Below are positions 15,199 through 16,742 of a stretch of DNA of 16,742 nucleotides, piece by piece; within the stretch, counting starts at the first letter, position 1; the number at the start of each line of letters is the position of its first letter. The DNA lies in NCBI GenBank assembly GCA_030692905.1, contig JAUYBT010000063.1, forward strand, positions 1-16,742, read 5' to 3'. Under the pieces are notes generated by a model. It saw only the letters and a list, made by a program, of their open reading frames with translations. It ran no database searches and was not told the DNA's origin. Position numbers and translations under genes: made by a program. The stretch comes from Bacteroidales bacterium. GTDB taxonomy: Bacteria; Bacteroidota; Bacteroidia; Bacteroidales; VadinHA17.

Positions 15199-15851
15199 TA
15201 ATCTTTATCAGAGATTATCAGATGATCGAGCAGCTGAATATCCATCAGATTCCCGGCCTCTTTTATTTTCTGAGTTATTTTTGTATCCGATTCACTCGGA
15301 TTAAGATTCCCTGATGGATGATTATGGCAAACAATGATACCCGAAGCGAGATATTCTATTGCTGTTTTCATCACAATACGTACATCGGTAACAGTCCCGC
15401 TTATTCCCCCCTGACTCAGTTTCATCCTGTTAATCACTTTGTTAGACCTATTGAGGAACAATATCCAGAATTCTTCATGCAACAGGTCGGAGAGCAGTGG
15501 CTGAAAAATGTCAGCAACATCTTTTGAGCATTTGATCTGAGGTACCTCAGGAACTTCAGACAGTTTCCGCCTCCGGCCTAATTCCAGTGCTGCGGCAATT
15601 GTTACAGCCCTTGCAGGGCCGATACCATGTAACTTCCTGAGGTCAGCTATTGTAAGTTTGCCGAGACTATTCAGGTTATTGTTTACAATACCTAATAATT
15701 CGCGACCAAGATCAACGGCCGATTTTTCCTTTGTTCCCGAACTGATCAGGATTGCCAGCAATTCGGCATCGCTCAGACTGGCCGTACCTTTCTGGATAAG
15801 CTTTTCCCTGGGTCTGTCTTCAACAGCCCAGTCAGTAATTTTAAGAGACAT
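15168..15851 (-). CDS. radC: RadC/JAB-domain protein (RadC family)
   Basis: The 227-residue protein has an N-terminal UPF0758-type region (DRPREKLIQKGTASLSDAELLAILISSG), a helix-hairpin-helix at about 74-82 (LHGIGPARA), and a C-terminal JAB/MPN domain at about 107-227. The metal-binding signature CHNHPSGNLNPSESD contributes His176, His178 and Asp189. The family is widespread. Its old link to DNA repair is doubtful and its biochemical role is unsettled; metal-dependent hydrolase chemistry is inferred. The frame extends up to an ATG at 15929, but the added 26 residues are hydrophobic and unlike the family, which begins MSLKITDWAVEDRPREK, so 15851 is chosen. It is on the same strand as rpsT but separated from it by a terminator and a repeat. 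Its tail overlaps folK. Confidence 0.93.
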   Translation of the reverse strand: MSLKITDWAVEDRPREKLIQKGTASLSDAELLAILISSGTKEKSAVDLGRELLGIVNNNLNSLGKLTIADLRKLHGIGPARAVTIAAALELGRRRKLSEVPEVPQIKCSKDVADIFQPLLSDLLHEEFWILFLNRSNKVINRMKLSQGGISGTVTDVRIVMKTAIEYLASGIIVCHNHPSGNLNPSESDTKITQKIKEAGNLMDIQLLDHLIISDKDYYSFADNGLL

Positions 15852-15915
15852 GCAGCGAAAAATTTGAAATGTATATGCAAGATAATAAAAAGCCGGGTAA
15901 ATAGCAAAAAAAATT

Positions 15916-15990
15916 GACGCAGGGCACACGACGCAAGACGCGCGGAAAAAGTTTTTTAACCCTGTGTCGTGAGTCGTGAGTCGTGTGCCT
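15916..15990. repeat. Dispersed heptad-repeat hairpin, copy 2
   Basis: The left arm has GGCACAC, GACGCAA and GACGCGC (15923-15943). The right arm has TGTGTCG, TGAGTCG, TGAGTCG and TGTGCC (15963-15989). The outermost 10 bp pair perfectly (GGCACACGAC at 15923-15932 with GTCGTGTGCC at 15980-15989) and the pairing continues with mismatches. The tip (15946-15957) is AAAAAGTTTTTT, itself self-complementary. It shares the TGAGTCG and ACGACGCA units with the copy at 4668-4750. It lies upstream of radC and just beyond the rpsT terminator. Confidence 0.82.
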
Positions 15991-15995
15991 TAAAA

Positions 15996-16029
15996 TAAAA
16001 AAAAAGGCCGTACCATAACGATACTGCCT
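15996..16029 (-). terminator. Intrinsic terminator of rpsT
   Basis: On the minus strand AGGC-A-GTATC, loop GTTAT, then GGTAC-G-GCCT forms a hairpin (16029 to 16005) with one internal mismatch. It runs straight into a T-tract (16004 to 15996). It begins 23 bases after the rpsT stop codon. Confidence 0.8.
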
Positions 16030-16051
16030 CCTGATATATGATAGAATGATA

Positions 16052-16303
16052 TTATAAGCTGTTTACATTCTTTACAAGAGACGACTTCAGGTTGGAAGCC
16101 TTCTTCTTGTGAATAATATTCTTCTTAGCCAGCCTGTCGAGCATAGAGGTTATTTTTGGAAGCAGAACTACGGCCTCTTCCTTGTTTGTTGTTCCACGAA
16201 GTGTCTTAAGAGCATTACGTGTTGTTTTTGCATAATACTTGTTGGCCTCTTTCCTTACTTCGATCTGCCTGTTCCTTTTTTCTGACGACTTATGATTTGC
16301 CAT
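16052..16303 (-). CDS. rpsT: 30S ribosomal protein bS20
   Basis: The 83-residue, very basic protein matches bS20: MANHKSSEKRNRQIEVRKEANK at the start (first 20 or so residues), the helix ALKTLRGTTNKEEAVVLLPK, and the LDRLAKKNIIHKKKASNLKS ending. It binds 16S rRNA early in small-subunit assembly. Length is normal. It lies 37 bases after tRNA-Glu on the same strand with no terminator between, so they are probably cotranscribed from the promoter at 16439-16468. A clear intrinsic terminator follows. Confidence 0.97.
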   Translation of the reverse strand: MANHKSSEKRNRQIEVRKEANKYYAKTTRNALKTLRGTTNKEEAVVLLPKITSMLDRLAKKNIIHKKKASNLKSSLVKNVNSL

Positions 16304-16340
16304 GCTTATAAATAAATTATCTTCAAACTCTTAAAAATTG

Positions 16341-16412
16341 TAGTCCATAGGGGAATCGAACCCCTGTTAACAGGATGAAAACCTGACGTCCTAACCACTA
16401 GACGAATGGACC
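16341..16412 (-). tRNA. tRNA-Glu (anticodon TTC)
   Basis: This 72-base gene forms a cloverleaf on the minus strand. The acceptor 5' strand is GGTCCAT, the D-arm starts TCGTCTAGTGG, the anticodon loop is TTTTCAT (anticodon TTC, Glu), and the T-arm is AGGGG-TTCGAAT-CCCCT. The acceptor stem ends in a G1:U72 wobble before discriminator A73. The top pair of the anticodon stem (27:43) is a U:U mismatch, while the four inner pairs are intact. CCA is not encoded. It is followed by rpsT on the same strand. Confidence 0.95.
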
Positions 16413-16438
16413 GTGCAAAGAACTTTAAAATGCGGATG

Positions 16439-16468
16439 CAAAGAAAGGATGATTTTTTTGATCTGCAA
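16439..16468 (-). promoter_or_regulatory. Promoter for tRNA-Glu and rpsT
   Basis: On the minus strand TTG (16468 to 16466), a 19-base spacer and TTTCTTTG (16446 to 16439) give one mismatch to TTG / TAnnTTTG. It lies 27 bases before the mature tRNA 5' end, a suitable place for the tRNA-rpsT transcript. Confidence 0.45.
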
Positions 16469-16508
16469 AATATTTTGACCTAAAAAATGTCTGATTAAAA
16501 AGGGTTTG

Positions 16509-16742
16509 TTATTCTACTAACCGGGTAATGTCAAAACCATTAAAATCTCCTGAGCTCATAAAAAGATAAACCGGGCATAAATAATTTTGGGCTTTTATAA
16601 AAGAAAACAGTTCATCAGAGTTGTCATATACTCTGATATTTGCACTGTCAAAAGCCTTATTTACAGCTTTTTTGGAAAGAAACTTCAACTTCTTTAATTC
16701 AAGAGCATGAGGGTTAAAATAAACAAATGCAACCGTAGCATT
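16509..16742 (-). CDS. C-terminal end of a Mur-ligase-family protein (Mpl-like)
   Basis: The last 77 codons of a minus-strand gene enter the window from the right. They read VAFVYFNPHALELKKL, then a short helical stretch, VYDNSDELFSFI and LFMSSGDFNGFDI before the stop at 16509-16511. This closely resembles the C-terminal domain of UDP-N-acetylmuramate:L-alanyl-gamma-D-glutamyl-meso-diaminopimelate ligase (Mpl-type, muropeptide recycling) as found in Bacteroidetes, including the MSSG(N/D)F-G-D motif. The domain helps bind the peptide substrate. The catalytic ATP-binding centre lies outside the window, so other Mur ligases are not excluded. The tRNA-Glu promoter lies in the 97-base gap after it. 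Confidence 0.75.
   Translation of the reverse strand, partial: NATVAFVYFNPHALELKKLKFLSKKAVNKAFDSANIRVYDNSDELFSFIKAQNYLCPVYLFMSSGDFNGFDITRLVE

Noticed and set aside
15852..15929. N-terminal extension of radC by 26 residues
   Set aside because: The extension is hydrophobic and unlike the family, which starts at the ATG at 15851. It would also reach into the repeat element.

Overview
The window reads as a chromosomal segment of a Bacteroidota (probably Bacteroidales-like) genome. The grounds are several promoter-like sites matching the phylum's TTG / TAnnTTTG pattern, TonB and lipid A genes, a lamin-tail-domain secreted protein, an ECF sigma / anti-sigma / secreted beta-propeller cluster, an FtsX/MacB-type permease of the Bacteroidetes style, and little sign of Shine-Dalgarno sequences. 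Most of the window is housekeeping. I found no CRISPR array, prophage, intact insertion sequence or obvious defence system.

Layout. (1) 1-2981, minus strand: an ECF sigma factor, its zinc-binding anti-sigma factor and a secreted propeller-like protein, followed by an ABC-transporter permease gene that is broken by an internal deletion and runs off the left edge. (2) 2982-4973: a long leader and a PEGA-domain lipoprotein on the plus strand, a strong bidirectional hairpin, tRNA-Ala(GGC) on the minus strand, and a block of 7-base-periodic repeats that folds into a large hairpin. (3) 4974-8124: tonB-hflX on the plus strand converging on asd, with a GC-rich near-palindrome of about 150 bp between them. 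(4) 8314-10932: a large secreted protein with two lamin-tail domains. (5) 10945-14587, minus strand: a tight sppA-lpxK-pnp operon. (6) 14686-16742: folK on the plus strand overlapping radC tail to tail, a second copy of the heptad hairpin, then rpsT and tRNA-Glu on the minus strand, and the 3' end of a Mur-ligase-family gene.

How the genes fit together. Much of the content concerns the envelope: TonB energises outer-membrane uptake, LpxK makes lipid A, SppA clears signal peptides, the Mur-ligase-family gene recycles peptidoglycan, and the PEGA lipoprotein and lamin-tail protein are exported. The remaining genes cover translation (tRNAs, bS20, HflX), amino-acid synthesis (Asd), folate (FolK), purine salvage (PNP) and a RadC-family protein. 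The least ordinary features are non-coding: two dispersed heptad-repeat hairpins and the hflX/asd palindrome. The deleted permease beside the sigma cluster and an Asn-to-Asp change in the PNP base-binding site also merit a second look.
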